41,846 nucleotides of DNA, taken from positions 1 through 41,846 of the forward strand of contig JAPKBZ010000035.1 in NCBI GenBank assembly GCA_028823175.1, in the 5' to 3' direction. Below the pieces are notes generated by a model. The model was not told where the DNA came from. It searched no databases and was given only the letters and a program-made list of their open reading frames with translations. This DNA is from Myxococcota bacterium. GTDB taxonomy: Bacteria > Myxococcota_A > UBA9160 > UBA4427. A program made the translations under genes and the position numbers. This document shows positions 8,115-17,493 of this stretch, piece after piece. Position 1 is the first letter of the stretch. Each line of letters opens with the position of its first letter.

Positions 8115-10758
8115 GAGTCAGCAGCGCCGGTAGAACGATGAGGTTGCCGATCACCGTGGCGACCATGCCGATGGAGAGCACCACGCCGAGGCTCGCCATG
8201 CCGCGATGGGAGGAGAAGGCGAGGGTGCCGAAGCTGACCGTGGTGGTCAGCGCGCTGTAGAAGACCGCCCGGGCCGTCGTGCTGTCCATTAGATCCCCGG
8301 CATTGCCGCCGGATTGCTGGGCGCGTTGGACCAGATGGATCCCGCTGTCGACACCGATCCCGAGAAGCAGGGGGATCACGATGATATTGCCGAAATTGAA
8401 CGGGATATCGAGAAGCACCATGGCGGCCACGGTCATCAAGGAACTCAAGGCCAGGGGGGAAAGTACGAACAGGACGGGGCCAACGCGTCGCCAGAGCGCA
8501 AGAAGAAGCAGAGTGATGATCGCGATGGCGGAGACGAGCGCCTCTTTGAAGGAAGAGCGGGTCGCTTGGCCGAAGCCCACGAGGTTGATAGCGACTCCGG
8601 CCGCCAGGGGATCGACGGATTGAACGTCCTCGGTAAAACGGATGAAGGCGGCCTCATCGCCCAGGTCATGCTTGGGGAAACTCTGGATCCGGACCTGACC
8701 GTCCGCTGCGATCATGCGCGAAACGAGATCATCGGGGAGGTCCGCACGCTCGATGGTTCCCGTCCCAATGGCGGTCTTCAAACGGGCGACCTGATCGGGT
8801 AGCCCCGAAAGCAGGAGTTCGTCGAGCTTGTTGAGGGCGGCGCCCGGATCCTCGTCGTTTTGGATTCGGGCGAGGAAGATCGCCAGCTTTTCTCGCAGCA
8901 CGCGAACGCTGGCGATCAGTTCCGAAGACGAATCGCCATCGAGCCAATCGGCCCCGAGGTAGGCGTAGAGGTTTTCGAGGGCGGCGATCTGGCTTGCGAG
9001 ATCGCTGTCCGGCCGGTCTCCCGGGGCCAGGGGAGGCGTGTCCATCAGGTAGCCGAGATCTGTGAGAATTTCAATTTTCTCGTCCTGATCTTCGGGCACG
9101 TAATCGCTCAGGGTGAGGGTCGAGGCCACGCTCTCGAGACTTTCCATTTTACGAGCGAGGGCCTCTGCGCTCTCAAGGTCCGGGGCGACCGAATTGACGA
9201 ACCAGGGGGACAGGGTGCCCGACTGGGCGAGCAGATCGTTGAATGTTTGCACCGATTCCGTGGTGGCGTCGCGCATCTCGATGACGTTGAGATCGAAGCG
9301 GGCCCGGGGAAGCAGGGCGAGGCTGGCTGCGAAGAGCACGAGTGCGCTGGCGAGAACTAGCCCCGGATGGGTTTCTGAAAATCGCCACCAAGTGGAGCGA
9401 AAATGGAGCTCCCCGGCGACTTCGTCGGGACGCTCGATTCGCAGCCAGCGGCTTAGAAGCGCGGGGAAGAGCGTGAGGGTCAGGAAGAGAATGATGAACA
9501 TGCCGTAGCCGGCGATCAGGCCGAGCTCAGCGACCCCGAGATAATCGGTGGGAGCGAAAACGAAAAAGCCGATGGCGGTGGTCAGGGTACAGACGAGAAG
9601 CGAGCCGCCCACGCTGCCCCCCGCTTCGAAGAGCGCGCGGTCGTGCCCGAGCCCTTCGCGGACCCGGCCGGCGTACGCCATGCCGAGATGGATGGAGAAG
9701 TCCACTCCGAGCCCGATAAAGAGCACCCCGAAAGCGGCCGAGACAAGATTCAGATGCCCCACCACCGCCGCGGCGATCGCGGCAGACCAGACGAGGCCGA
9801 CGAGCAGGGTGATGAGGGCAGCGGCCACGAGCTTGAGAGAGCGCAGTGCTCGAGTCAGAACCCCCGCTACGAAAAAGAAGCAGACCACGCCGCCGAGGCC
9901 GAGATCCCAGGCGAGGCCGAGCACCTCCTCGTAGTTCAGGGCGGGGTTGCCCGTGATGCGAATCTCGACGCCCCGAGCCGGGGTGAAGCCGAGTTCTCGG
10001 GCGTGCTCCCGAATGCGCTCCATGACCGTGCCCGCGCTCAGGAAACTCTCGAAGTCGAGGACGGGGTGAACCACCAGCACCCGGCGCCGGGCGACCTCGA
10101 CCTCGGAGCCCTGGAGGAGCAGTTGCTCCCAGGAGAGAGCCAGGGGAAATTCGCTGTAGACGGCGACCGTCGCGTTGCCGACGGACTCGAGAATTTCCGC
10201 CCAACCGTCGGGCCCCACCCGGGCTGCCGCGCCGGTCTGGTTCGTCTCCTCGAGCCCGACTTCGATGAGCGACGCGAGGTTGGCGAGGCTCGGGTCCTGC
10301 TCGAGGGCGGCGAGGATCGGCTGCATGCGCGCCATCTGATCGCCGAAGGTGTCGAGCTCGTCGACGCCGCGATAGAGGAGCCCGTGGGTTTCGAAGAATT
10401 CACCGCCCCCGGGCACATAGGCATTCTCGACGAATTCCGAGTCGGCGAGCACCCGGGTCTCAAGGGCCTGGGCGGCTTCGCGCGCGAGTTCCGGGGTCTG
10501 GGCGTCGATGACCACGAGCAGGGCGTTTTCGAGATTGGGAAAGAGCCGGGCAAAGGCTTCGTGATTGCGCCGAGAGGGCAGGTCTTCGGCGACCATTTGG
10601 ACGTTGTCGGAGTTGACGCCGAGTTCGCTTGCGGCGTAGAAGCCGGCGAAGACAGTGAGGCCAGCACAGAGGCCGATCACCCAACCCGAGCGCCGTTGAA
10701 CGCCCGCGACCCATGCCGCGACGCCCTGGGCGAGTCGCTTCTCTAGGGGCTGGTTCAA
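8098..10758 (-). CDS. hpnN: RND-superfamily exporter, hopanoid transporter HpnN-like
   Basis: An inner-membrane RND/MMPL-type exporter; HpnN proteins move hopanoids to the outer membrane. The 886-residue sequence has two halves, each with a large periplasmic loop and a sterol-sensing-like helix bundle. HpnN-like features include the early block LPSRRNHEAFARLFP, GGEFFETHGLLY, QPILAALEQDPSLANL, LVVHPVLDF and VLFIGLGVDFSIH with FAPTDYLGVAELGLIAGYGMF. The second half repeats the pattern with GIGVDSGIHLV. The TTG start at 10758 overlaps the previous gene's stop as TTGA, which supports translational coupling and this start. No squalene-hopene cyclase is in the window, so the cargo may be another lipid. 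Confidence 0.85.
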   Translation of the reverse strand: MNQPLEKRLAQGVAAWVAGVQRRSGWVIGLCAGLTVFAGFYAASELGVNSDNVQMVAEDLPSRRNHEAFARLFPNLENALLVVIDAQTPELAREAAQALETRVLADSEFVENAYVPGGGEFFETHGLLYRGVDELDTFGDQMARMQPILAALEQDPSLANLASLIEVGLEETNQTGAAARVGPDGWAEILESVGNATVAVYSEFPLALSWEQLLLQGSEVEVARRRVLVVHPVLDFESFLSAGTVMERIREHARELGFTPARGVEIRITGNPALNYEEVLGLAWDLGLGGVVCFFFVAGVLTRALRSLKLVAAALITLLVGLVWSAAIAAAVVGHLNLVSAAFGVLFIGLGVDFSIHLGMAYAGRVREGLGHDRALFEAGGSVGGSLLVCTLTTAIGFFVFAPTDYLGVAELGLIAGYGMFIILFLTLTLFPALLSRWLRIERPDEVAGELHFRSTWWRFSETHPGLVLASALVLFAASLALLPRARFDLNVIEMRDATTESVQTFNDLLAQSGTLSPWFVNSVAPDLESAEALARKMESLESVASTLTLSDYVPEDQDEKIEILTDLGYLMDTPPLAPGDRPDSDLASQIAALENLYAYLGADWLDGDSSSELIASVRVLREKLAIFLARIQNDEDPGAALNKLDELLLSGLPDQVARLKTAIGTGTIERADLPDDLVSRMIAADGQVRIQSFPKHDLGDEAAFIRFTEDVQSVDPLAAGVAINLVGFGQATRSSFKEALVSAIAIITLLLLALWRRVGPVLFVLSPLALSSLMTVAAMVLLDIPFNFGNIIVIPLLLGIGVDSGIHLVQRAQQSGGNAGDLMDSTTARAVFYSALTTTVSFGTLAFSSHRGMASLGVVLSIGMVATVIGNLIVLPALLTRFGRS

Positions 10759-12146
10759 GGGGTGTTCTGCTCTTGGTCTTGGGAGGGCGCTTCCTTTTCC
10801 TCGAGATAACCCAGGGCTCGGAGGTGCTCGATGATCTCTTCTTCATGGCCCGAGGCCGAGGGGGCGTACCGCTCGATCGCGATCTCGGTGTAACTCGCGA
10901 CGGGGTCGGGTCGCGGAAGATCGGCCAGGAAGCTCGCGGGTCCGGCTTGCATGTCGAGGGCCGAGGGAAGGCCCGCGAATGTGAGCACCGAGGGCGCGAT
11001 CTCGTAGACATTCACCGGGCCCGCGGCTTGGCCTCGGGGAATGCCGCGGCCCCGGGCAAAGAGAACGCCGTCGAGAGCCGAGGGGGAGTCGTGGGCGCCC
11101 GTGAGCAACATCATGCTGACCCCGGCTTCAAAGCCGTGATCCGAGATCACCAGGACCATGTCGTCGGGGCCATAGCCCGAGACCAGGCGGCCGATCAGCG
11201 CATCGGTGTAGGCGTAGTAGGCGCGCAGGGCTTCGGCGCCCCCAGCGCGTTCCTCGGGTGAGGGCTGAAGGGTCGGGGGGTAGAGATCCTCGGCTTCGAG
11301 ATTGCCCCAGAGCCAATGGGATACCCGGTCGATGCCGGGCAGGAAGACCATCATCATGTCGGGGTGGTGGTCGGCGTCCAGGGCCAGGGCGACCTGGGTG
11401 ATTTCCTGGTCGGTGACGAATTGCTGGCTGAGGACGGAGCGGTTGACCCAGCGGGGCAACTCGCGCGCCTCAGTAAATAAATTTTCGAATTCCGTCAAAG
11501 AGGCCGGGTTCTTCAACTGCGCCTCGGCGCGTGGCGTCCAGGATTGCGGGTGGATAAGCGCTCCCCCGGAGGCTCGATTGGCCGCGAAGGTTTTTTTGAT
11601 CATGTCGATCTGTTCCGGAAAGAAATGATCCGAAACCATGACGCCTTCGATCTTCTCGGGCGGAAAAGTGGTCCACCAGTTTACGACCCCGACGCTGCGC
11701 CCGCGGGCCGAGAGAATATTCCAGAGCGCGGGCACCTTGCGGTCGCTGCTCAAGTAGAGCGCTTTGCCACCCTCGGCCGAGGGTTTGACGAAAGCCGGAA
11801 TTCCGTGCTCGCTCGGTTTGACTCCGGTCGCGATGGTATTCCAGATACGCGGTGAATAGAGCGGGAGCACCGAGCGTAGGGGGCCATGGACCCCGGTCGC
11901 GGCGATCTCTGCGAGATGCGGGAGCTGCCCGGCCTTCATCATGGGAAACGCGACCTTGGGGCTCGCGCCGTCGATGCCGATGATCAGGATGCGGGGCTGT
12001 TGGGTCGCATCGGGCTCGGGTTGGCAGCCCAGGGCCCCGAGGGCCAGGGCAAGCAGGGCGAGGACGAGTCCCAGCTTTCGCCCCCCCAGTTGCTTGCGGG
12101 TTTCTCGTTTGGGTCCGGTCATGCTGATCCATGAACTGCGCTTCAT
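10755..12146 (-). CDS. Alkaline-phosphatase-superfamily phosphodiesterase, probable lipoprotein
   Basis: The 463-residue protein resembles type I phosphodiesterase/nucleotide pyrophosphatases. Metal and catalytic positions are visible: Asp59 in LIIGIDG, a probable nucleophile Ser98 in LYSPRIWNTIATG (threonine is commoner in NPP enzymes), then GIDRVSH, ISDHGFE and a late HDSP. The end has the sulfatase-like LRALGYL. A hydrophobic segment ending in ALGC (Cys41) suggests lipidation, although Ala at the -3 position is not ideal. The ATG at 12146 has GGAGG six bases upstream. Its stop overlaps the start of the HpnN-like exporter, so the two are made together; a role in trimming or handling exported phospho- or sulfo-lipids is possible but unproven. 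Confidence 0.8.
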   Translation of the reverse strand: MKRSSWISMTGPKRETRKQLGGRKLGLVLALLALALGALGCQPEPDATQQPRILIIGIDGASPKVAFPMMKAGQLPHLAEIAATGVHGPLRSVLPLYSPRIWNTIATGVKPSEHGIPAFVKPSAEGGKALYLSSDRKVPALWNILSARGRSVGVVNWWTTFPPEKIEGVMVSDHFFPEQIDMIKKTFAANRASGGALIHPQSWTPRAEAQLKNPASLTEFENLFTEARELPRWVNRSVLSQQFVTDQEITQVALALDADHHPDMMMVFLPGIDRVSHWLWGNLEAEDLYPPTLQPSPEERAGGAEALRAYYAYTDALIGRLVSGYGPDDMVLVISDHGFEAGVSMMLLTGAHDSPSALDGVLFARGRGIPRGQAAGPVNVYEIAPSVLTFAGLPSALDMQAGPASFLADLPRPDPVASYTEIAIERYAPSASGHEEEIIEHLRALGYLEEKEAPSQDQEQNTP

Positions 12147-12232
12147 GTGGCCTCCACGCCCTACACTTAGCCCAGCCGGGAATCATTCCCACTCCGTAGG
12201 GATGGGAGGTGGGCTGGCCAGGGGCGACGGGT

Positions 12233-13192
12233 TCAGGGGGCGCGCTTGCGCGCGATTACGCGCATGTTGCTCGTCTCTCGGCCGGACCGAATGCGAAGTT
12301 GATCGACGACCACCGCCAGTCCGAGGAGCAGGGGATTCTGGTAGGAAAAAAAACGCCACCAGAAGCGGGGCCAGCCTCGATCCTTGAAATAATTTCGGTG
12401 GGAAATGATCCAGGCGGAGGTGCTGATGAGATATTCGGCACGGTCGATCTCGAAGCCTTTCGATGCGAGCAGTCGCGAAAGGGATGCAAGCCGGAACAGA
12501 TTCCAGTGCCGGGGGAAATGGTAGTGCCCCCACCAGCGCCCGGCGAATAGCCGGTAGTCGAGCCCGCCGAGGTTTGGAGTTTCGACAATGAAAACGCCCC
12601 CCGGCTTGAGGAGCGCATGAACGTGCTCACAAACCCGGGCGGGTTCGTCGACGTGTTCGAGGAGTTGGAGCATGAGGATGGCGTCGAAGCGATTTCGCTG
12701 ATCGGGGCGCTGGGCGAAGTCTTCGATTCGTTCGCAATAGGCCTCGAACCCTTTCGCTCGGCAACTCGCCACGGCCCCCTCGTCGAACTCGAGGCCCACG
12801 GGATTCCACTGAGGATCGCCTTCTTGGCCCAGGAGGGAGAGGAAGCGGCCGTCGCCGCAACCGACATCGAGCAGGTTTCGCTCGCCTTGGCCCACGAAAG
12901 TGCCATAGAGCCGAACCTTCCCGCCTTCCCAGAAGCGCTGAAGGCGGGCCACCAGGGGATTCGTTGTCCCCACGAAGGAGTAGTAGTCGGAGGGATAGAT
13001 CGTATCGAGGGCGGATGTGGCTGGCCGGGGATCGAGGTATTGGTGATCGCAGTCCAGGCAGCGCACGAAATGGAAGGTGTCGTCGGAAGTTTCGTACTCG
13101 AAATCTTCCCCGGTCGCCGAGGTCTCCGAGCGCTCGGATCCGCAGAGCGCACAGCAGACCCGCTCGAGTTCGAGGGAGCCGGGCCTATTCAC
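12233..13192 (-). CDS. SAM-dependent methyltransferase with N-terminal zinc-ribbon motif
   Basis: A class I methyltransferase of 319 residues. The N-terminus has paired cysteines, Cys14/Cys17 and Cys45/Cys48, likely a small zinc ribbon, followed by the linker QYLDPRP that is usual in this family. The SAM-binding motif LLDVGCGDG is near residue 107, and the later motifs QLLEHVDEP and LKPGGVFIVETPN are intact. A basic C-terminal tail follows hydrophobic stretches, suggesting membrane contact. It starts with GTG at 13192, overlapping the desaturase stop by 8 bases, so the two are coupled. Substrate unknown; relatives lie in surface glycan and lipid clusters. It resembles the methyltransferase at 16491-17378 in domain order. 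Confidence 0.85.
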   Translation of the reverse strand: MNRPGSLELERVCCALCGSERSETSATGEDFEYETSDDTFHFVRCLDCDHQYLDPRPATSALDTIYPSDYYSFVGTTNPLVARLQRFWEGGKVRLYGTFVGQGERNLLDVGCGDGRFLSLLGQEGDPQWNPVGLEFDEGAVASCRAKGFEAYCERIEDFAQRPDQRNRFDAILMLQLLEHVDEPARVCEHVHALLKPGGVFIVETPNLGGLDYRLFAGRWWGHYHFPRHWNLFRLASLSRLLASKGFEIDRAEYLISTSAWIISHRNYFKDRGWPRFWWRFFSYQNPLLLGLAVVVDQLRIRSGRETSNMRVIARKRAP

Positions 13193-14036
13193 CCGAAGCG
13201 GTTCCGTTCGAAGAATCGTGCTGGGAAGCAGATCCGCGATCGGGCAAAAGGCGCGGGCCGAAAAGACGACTCTCGATGGGGACGCCGTTCGTCACAAGGT
13301 AGTCGTGCTTCGCCCGGAAGCGCGCGAGGTAGCCGTGCCAGGGAATCGTGGGCCAGAGATGGTGGATTGCGTGGTAGTTGTGGCCAAGCACGAGAGGCGT
13401 CAGCCATCGGGCGGTGATGATCCGGGTTCCCGCGAAGCGATCCGGAGGCAGGCCGACATGAGGAAGATAGTTGACATACCAGTCCATGATGACCTTCGCG
13501 GCCACGAGGGGAACGAACCAGATCAGGATCAGGTCGAGCAGGAAACCCTGTGAGAACGCGAAGAGGTAGACCCCCGCGACCAGGGCCACGAAAAAAGTGT
13601 CTGAGGCTCGCATCCCCAGCGAACGTGGATCCTCCCGGAGCACCGATCTCGCGTAGCCGACGGTTTTCAGGTAACGGAAACTAAGTTGCCAGAAAGGTCC
13701 GCCCGCGTAGATGAGGTTTGGATCGAGATCCACCTCGTTGAGGTATTTATGGTGTTGAAGGTGGACGTGGCGCTGCATGAAATAGGGCGTGGTGTAGGGG
13801 ATCATCCCAAGGATCCCCGCCGCATTGTTGAGCCCACGCCGGTTCGAGATGGTGCCGTGGGCGGCCTCGTGCCAGATCGTAAAGGCGAGGTGGACGACGA
13901 CGAGCGTGATGAGCATATGGGCCCAAAGGGGGAGGGGATCGGCCGCATAGAGCGCGAAATTTCCGAGGAAGAGGGCCCACTGGGCAGCCAGGAGCAGCAG
14001 GGTACGGAAATCAAGGCTAAGGGCGGGGCGGGTCAT
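13185..14036 (-). CDS. Membrane fatty-acid desaturase family protein
   Basis: A di-iron integral membrane oxygenase of 283 residues. The three histidine boxes are present in order: HEAAH, HVHLQHH and HNYHAIHH, with hydrophobic pairs of helices between them as in acyl-lipid desaturases and carotenoid hydroxylases/ketolases. The first box begins about residue 55 and the last about residue 235, the usual spacing. The ATG at 14036 has AAAGGG upstream. It is divergent from the GT-C gene at 14166 and overlaps the following methyltransferase. Lipid acyl chains are the likeliest substrate given the exporter nearby, but carotenoid-type substrates cannot be excluded. Confidence 0.85.
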   Translation of the reverse strand: MTRPALSLDFRTLLLLAAQWALFLGNFALYAADPLPLWAHMLITLVVVHLAFTIWHEAAHGTISNRRGLNNAAGILGMIPYTTPYFMQRHVHLQHHKYLNEVDLDPNLIYAGGPFWQLSFRYLKTVGYARSVLREDPRSLGMRASDTFFVALVAGVYLFAFSQGFLLDLILIWFVPLVAAKVIMDWYVNYLPHVGLPPDRFAGTRIITARWLTPLVLGHNYHAIHHLWPTIPWHGYLARFRAKHDYLVTNGVPIESRLFGPRLLPDRGSASQHDSSNGTASGE

Positions 14037-14165
14037 GGAGCCCTTTCAAGTCCGGGTTGCCGGTCGGGGGCGAAGCCCGGCCGCTGATGCGATAATCTTA
14101 AACAGAGCAGGGGCTTACGTCAATTTTCAAATCGTGATTCCGACTTCCCCAGAGGCTTTTCGCAA

Positions 14166-16439
14166 TTGGATGCGCAACCCGATGAACCACAGGCTGTACG
14201 CGGGATAAGGCCTCGCCCTGGCCTCGCCCTGGCCCTCATTTTCGTCGCCACAGTCCTTTTTCAGCTCCCCTTCTTCGACCTGTGGTTCAGCCTCATGGAC
14301 GAGGGGCATGTTCTGCAATTCGCCGACCTCCGACTGAGGGGCGGGGAATTCTACCGGGACGCCACATTCTACCCACTTCCGGGCGCCTTCCATTTTCTTG
14401 CGTTGGTCTTCGATGTCTTTGGCGCGTCCATCCTGGTGTCGCGTTGGGTGGTGATTCTGGAGTTCGCCGCCTTCTCGACGCTCCTCTTTTTCCTTTTTCG
14501 CAAGGTGACCTCGGTTTCATGGGCCTTCGCGGCCCTCGGTTCTTTCTGGCTCTACCGAATCTGGTGCTTTCCGCACTGGCAGATCTACAGCTACTCGACC
14601 CTCGCCCTGCTCGTTTTACTCGCGAGCGCCACAGCTCTGGTCGTGTATTTCGAACGCTCGGATCGCCGGACTCTGGCTCTTTCAGGCCTGCTCTTTGGAC
14701 TCGGGGTTCTTTGCAAACAGGATTACGGCGCCGCCGCGCTGCTCGCACTCCTGGCTTCCCTGGCGCTCAACGAATCCTCCCGCCCGAGTGATCGCCGGCC
14801 TTCGAGCTTTTCGACCTTGGCGATTTTTATCATTCCAGCCGCGGGGGTGGGCGCGGCGACGGGCCTCTACTACTGGAGCATTGGCGTCCTCGGTGACGTT
14901 CTTCAATTCACTGTGTTCAACCACTTTAAGGGGATCGGCGCCTACCCCTATTCCGATTTTCCCGGCCTATGGCCGATCTTCGGCCAAGATCTTGCCCTGC
15001 GCACTCAACTGGCCATTACGGAAACCATGCCGGGAATCATGCTGACTGCCGACTGGGCGGCGTTGCGGATCCATCCGCTCTACACCGACACGCCGCTCTA
15101 CGACATCATGCTCAAGCTTTTCTTCTACAGCCCCCAAGCCCTCCTCGCCGGCTTCAGTTTTCGACTCTGGGTCCAGCGGCGTAGGCTGGCTGCACCGCCC
15201 GGCGACCCGGGGAGGCTGCGTTATCTGGTCGAGTTCCTTTTCTTCGCCTTGGGGACGAGCCTGCTGTTGCTCGCGTGGCTCAACAAACCCCAGGACTATA
15301 TCCACCTGGCGGTGCTCTATTGGCCGTTCCTGGGTTTGGTGATTTTTGCTCTGGAGGGATGGGTCGGAGGCCGGCGCGCGCGAGCTTGTGCAGTCGTCGC
15401 CGTAGCACTGATCCCCGTGTCCCTGGCGGTCGTCTATTCCGGGCATCTGGTGATGCGGCTGCGGGATTCCCACTCGGTCCGGATCGATCATCCCCGGGCG
15501 GGGATCTATGGCAAGCCCGGGGAGGTGGCCATGCTCGAGAACGTTCTCGAGTACGTCGAGGCCAATACCGAACCGGACGATTCTCTGGGGGGGATTCCGT
15601 ATTTCCCCATCGCTAATTTCCTGTCCGAGCGCCGAGGGCCCCACCGCTCGGCCTATATCGTCTGGCCCTTTCCCGAGATCCCCAATCGCGACGCGGTGGT
15701 GGCTCAGGCGATGGAGGAAACGGGTACCGACGTGGTGCTCTACAATTTTACCCAGTTCCAGACTTTCGATCCCTTTTGGGAGCATGCTCCGGTGCTCTTC
15801 GCCTACCTGGTCGAGAATTTCGAGATCGACCGAATCTTCAGTTACGACACGTGGGGATACAAGCCGGCGGCGCTTCGCCGTCGCTCACCCGAGGAGCAGA
15901 GACCCGGGCGGCCCGTTGCGCCGAGTGGTCTCGATGCCGCCCCTCTTCGAATCGACGAGACCTTCGGACCCTCGAGGGTGGTCCCCCCTGAATCCCGTGG
16001 GCTTTATGTCAGGGAGATGCTCTGGCCATTCCGCCCAGCGATTGCCTTGAGACCCTCCTCGGGAAATCGCAGCACTGTTCTCGCGCTTCCACTGAAAGTA
16101 CCTCGGGAGGGTGGGCGCCTGGTGACGGCCGTCGCGGTCCATCCCCAACGATGGTTCAAATTGCCCGTGTCCTGGGTGGACTTCCGACTCTCGGTACGGA
16201 CCCCGGAAGGTCTCGAAACACTCTACGAGCGCCGACTCAATACCACGAACCGCATCGAGGATCGGCGCTGGTTCGACCTCGATCTCGACCTGGGGGCCTG
16301 GGCGGGCCGGGAGATCACCCTCGAGCTGAGCAATCGGGCGGACAACCCCAACGGCGAAGACCTGCTGATGGGGGGATGGGCCGAGCCGCGCCTGGTCGCT
16401 CCCGAATTCCCAGAGGCTCCGGGTTCCGAGCTGCCCTGA
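14166..16439 (+). CDS. GT-C glycosyltransferase (GT39/ArnT-like) with C-terminal beta domain
   Basis: An integral membrane glycosyltransferase of 757 residues that probably uses a polyprenyl-phosphate sugar. The first extracytoplasmic loop has MDEGH with Asp45-Glu46, the acidic pair expected in GT-C enzymes, then YRD-x6-PG and, at residue 184, KQDYG. About ten membrane helices span residues 20-440. Beyond them come a soluble region with YFPIANFLSERR, and a last segment (about 600-757) rich in beta strands containing a WFDLDLDLGAWAGREITLEL pattern typical of a jelly-roll. The same layout occurs in the gene at 19815-21983. The start is a TTG with AGAGG ten bases upstream; it is the weakest part of the call. 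It leads a three-gene plus-strand operon. Confidence 0.8.
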   Translation: MDAQPDEPQAVRGIRPRPGLALALIFVATVLFQLPFFDLWFSLMDEGHVLQFADLRLRGGEFYRDATFYPLPGAFHFLALVFDVFGASILVSRWVVILEFAAFSTLLFFLFRKVTSVSWAFAALGSFWLYRIWCFPHWQIYSYSTLALLVLLASATALVVYFERSDRRTLALSGLLFGLGVLCKQDYGAAALLALLASLALNESSRPSDRRPSSFSTLAIFIIPAAGVGAATGLYYWSIGVLGDVLQFTVFNHFKGIGAYPYSDFPGLWPIFGQDLALRTQLAITETMPGIMLTADWAALRIHPLYTDTPLYDIMLKLFFYSPQALLAGFSFRLWVQRRRLAAPPGDPGRLRYLVEFLFFALGTSLLLLAWLNKPQDYIHLAVLYWPFLGLVIFALEGWVGGRRARACAVVAVALIPVSLAVVYSGHLVMRLRDSHSVRIDHPRAGIYGKPGEVAMLENVLEYVEANTEPDDSLGGIPYFPIANFLSERRGPHRSAYIVWPFPEIPNRDAVVAQAMEETGTDVVLYNFTQFQTFDPFWEHAPVLFAYLVENFEIDRIFSYDTWGYKPAALRRRSPEEQRPGRPVAPSGLDAAPLRIDETFGPSRVVPPESRGLYVREMLWPFRPAIALRPSSGNRSTVLALPLKVPREGGRLVTAVAVHPQRWFKLPVSWVDFRLSVRTPEGLETLYERRLNTTNRIEDRRWFDLDLDLGAWAGREITLELSNRADNPNGEDLLMGGWAEPRLVAPEFPEAPGSELP

Positions 16440-16490
16440 AAGGCTCGAGGGAATTTCCCTCCTCCGGCTCGTTGTGGCAGTATCGACTCC

Positions 16491-17378
16491 GTGCCGGGTC
16501 CCTCCAAAACTTCCTGCTTGATCTGCGGATCCGAGGAAATCGGTCTGCGGTATCGCATCACGCGTTTCGACATTGTGGAGTGCGGACCCTGTGGGCAGAT
16601 CTTTCTGGATCCGCTCCCCAGCGAGGAGGAGATTCAGGAACTCTTCAAATCGCTCTACACCAGCGGGGAAGGGTCGGTCCCCGAGCTCAAGGATTATTAT
16701 CGCTTCTGCTTCGAAGACGAACCCGGCAATCCCCTGGTGGAACAATTCGAGGCCTGGCTCGACATCATCGAGCGCGTCAAGGCTCCGGGCCGCTTGCTCG
16801 ATGTGGGATGCGGAACGGGTCTCTTTCTGGCGGTGGCCCGCCGGAGAGGTTGGGAGCCCTTCGGAATCGACGAGAGCGTTGAAGCCACCGACCACGCTCG
16901 GCAACATTTCGGCCTCGATCCCTGGTTGGGTGAATTTGAGTCTCTGGCCGATAGGGGTGAGAGCTTCGACCTCGTCACGGGATGGGATGTCATCGAGCAT
17001 TCGCGCTCGCCGGCCAATCTGGTTCGGGCGGCTCGGCAATGCCTCGCACCGGGTGGCCTCGTCAGTTTCTCGACGCCGAACCAGCGAAGCATCCTGGATC
17101 TGGTGGGCGGGGCGATGTATCGCTTGACGGGTGGCCGCTTAACTGCGCCCCTCGAGAAATTTTATATCGAGCAGCATTTTCTCTACTTCACTCCCGATAG
17201 CCTCCGAGATTGTCTCGCATTGGGTGGCCTGGAGGTCGTCCAACTCGAGCAGGAACTGACCGACTTGCGCAGGCTCACCCTTCACCCCCTGGTGAGGCTT
17301 GGTCTTCAGTCCATGTTCCTGGCGGGGAAACTTCTCGGGCGAGAAAATCGCCTTTTCGTGATCGCTCGAGCGGCTTGA
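16491..17378 (+). CDS. SAM-dependent methyltransferase with N-terminal zinc-ribbon motif
   Basis: 295 residues. Two cysteine pairs, Cys9/Cys12 and Cys31/Cys34, form a probable zinc ribbon, followed by IFLDPLPS. The SAM motif LLDVGCGTG is at 102-110, with GWDVIEHSRSP and LAPGGLVSFSTPN marking the later motifs. Near the end, FYIEQHFLYFTPDSLRDCL is the block usual in methyltransferases of sugar or polyprenyl-glycan clusters. The GTG at 16491 is the first start after the upstream GT-C stop (51-base gap) and precedes the zinc ribbon closely. The substrate is likely a sugar or lipid head group in this locus, by context only. Confidence 0.85.
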   Translation: MPGPSKTSCLICGSEEIGLRYRITRFDIVECGPCGQIFLDPLPSEEEIQELFKSLYTSGEGSVPELKDYYRFCFEDEPGNPLVEQFEAWLDIIERVKAPGRLLDVGCGTGLFLAVARRRGWEPFGIDESVEATDHARQHFGLDPWLGEFESLADRGESFDLVTGWDVIEHSRSPANLVRAARQCLAPGGLVSFSTPNQRSILDLVGGAMYRLTGGRLTAPLEKFYIEQHFLYFTPDSLRDCLALGGLEVVQLEQELTDLRRLTLHPLVRLGLQSMFLAGKLLGRENRLFVIARAA

Positions 17379-17480
17379 CTCCCTTGGCGATGATTGAAAA
17401 TTTTTCGTTGTGGATTGGCTGCGGGTATCCTCGGGAAGTGAAGATTGAGGAAACTGAGCTTGAGAGTCGTCCCATGAGTC

Positions 17481-17487
17481 GAGGTGG
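17481..17487 (+). promoter_or_regulatory. Ribosome-binding site choosing the GTG start at 17494
   Basis: GAGGTGG lies six bases before the GTG at 17494. An in-frame TTG at 17488 would be almost on top of it, so the GTG is preferred. A 19-codon frame beginning at GTG 17438 ends in a TGA that overlaps this GTG. Confidence 0.6.
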
Positions 17488-17493
17488 TTGCCA

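Noticed and set aside
9643..10746. 367-codon frame antisense to the HpnN-like exporter
   Set aside because: Shadow of a coding strand; no motif and no ribosome-binding site.
14210..14231. Direct repeat of an 11-base unit
   Set aside because: It encodes the Leu-Ala repeats of the first membrane helix of the GT-C gene, so it is ordinary coding sequence.
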